Shown: positions 6,413 through 6,495 of the stretch, one piece after another
How the letters are laid out: each line of letters opens with the position of its first letter
Numbering within the stretch: the stretch's first letter is position 1
Assembly: GCA_018668095.1 (NCBI GenBank)
Contig: JABIQF010000118.1
Coordinates: 1-6,495 of the forward strand
Direction: 5' to 3'
Source: Cellvibrionales bacterium
GTDB lineage: Bacteria > Pseudomonadota > Gammaproteobacteria > Pseudomonadales > UBA7434
Length of the DNA stretch: 6,495 nucleotides
The notes under the pieces: generated by a model
The model's input: the letters and a program-made list of their open reading frames with translations, nothing else
Databases searched by the model: none
Told to the model about the DNA's origin: nothing
Made by a program: the position numbers and the translations under genes

Positions 6413-6459
6413 CTCTAATTTTTAAGTACTCTGATTTTTAAGTGCTCTGATTTTTAGTA
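6413..6459. repeat. Three-copy 16-bp tandem repeat downstream of ntrC
   Basis: The units are CTCTAATTTTTAAGTA (6413-6428), CTCTGATTTTTAAGTG (6429-6444) and CTCTGATTTTTAGTA (6445-6459), differing by one or two substitutions and a one-base deletion in the last. Each has a T5 tract. The rest of 6390-6495 shows a weak AT-rich dyad (6390-6405) straight after the ntrC stop and no gene. No GC-rich stem precedes the T tracts, so an intrinsic terminator is not evident; the repeats may arise from slippage. Confidence 0.8.
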
Positions 6460-6495
6460 TTTGCAACTCAACTAGCCTCGCGCCTTAACTTCGAC

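Noticed and set aside
6472..6495. Possible C-terminal end of a convergent gene on the - strand (VEVKARG then stop at the complement of 6472-6474)
   Set aside because: Eight codons at the window edge are too few to identify a gene or exclude chance; sequence beyond 6495 is needed.

Overview
The window looks like a chromosomal segment from an AT-leaning gammaproteobacterium. ParE, NtrB and NtrC all read like the enterobacterial/pseudomonad proteins, and the DUF4124-type protein and NtrC-type regulation suggest a marine Oceanospirillales- or Cellvibrionales-like lineage. That placement is inferred from protein character only. No mobile element, CRISPR array, tRNA or rRNA was seen.

Layout: (1) bases 1-1608 (+) hold the 3' 85% or so of parE, topoisomerase IV subunit B, cut by the window edge. 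(2) Bases 1609-1754 are a short gap crowded with dyads: two mutually exclusive small hairpins at the parE stop, a perfect 12-bp stem, and a perfect 11-bp inverted repeat just before the next gene. (3) Bases 1755-2288 (+) encode a small secreted DUF4124-type protein. (4) Bases 2301-3530 (-), convergent with it and separated by only 12 bases, encode a membrane-anchored protein with a helical repeat-like middle and a C-terminal retropepsin-like aspartic protease domain. (5) Bases 3531-3867 are a divergent control region with a perfect 17-bp NtrC box, a sigma70-like promoter toward the protease gene and a near-consensus sigma54 -24/-12 element toward ntrB. (6) Bases 3868-4953 (+) are ntrB (glnL) and 4968-6389 (+) are ntrC (glnG), a tight two-gene operon for the nitrogen-responsive two-component system. 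(7) Bases 6390-6495 are non-coding tail DNA with a 16-bp tandem repeat.

Working model: NtrB autophosphorylates on His144 and passes phosphate to Asp55 of NtrC. NtrC, a sigma54 activator, would bind the NtrC box in front of its own operon and autoregulate it. glnA, usually upstream of ntrBC, is not in the window, so this operon appears to carry its own nitrogen-responsive control region. The box is shared with the divergent protease gene, which raises the possibility that the protease is also under nitrogen control.

The genes themselves belong to known families. The most interesting parts are the control region and the uncharacterised repeat-plus-retropepsin protein. I did not find a convincing wholly new system.
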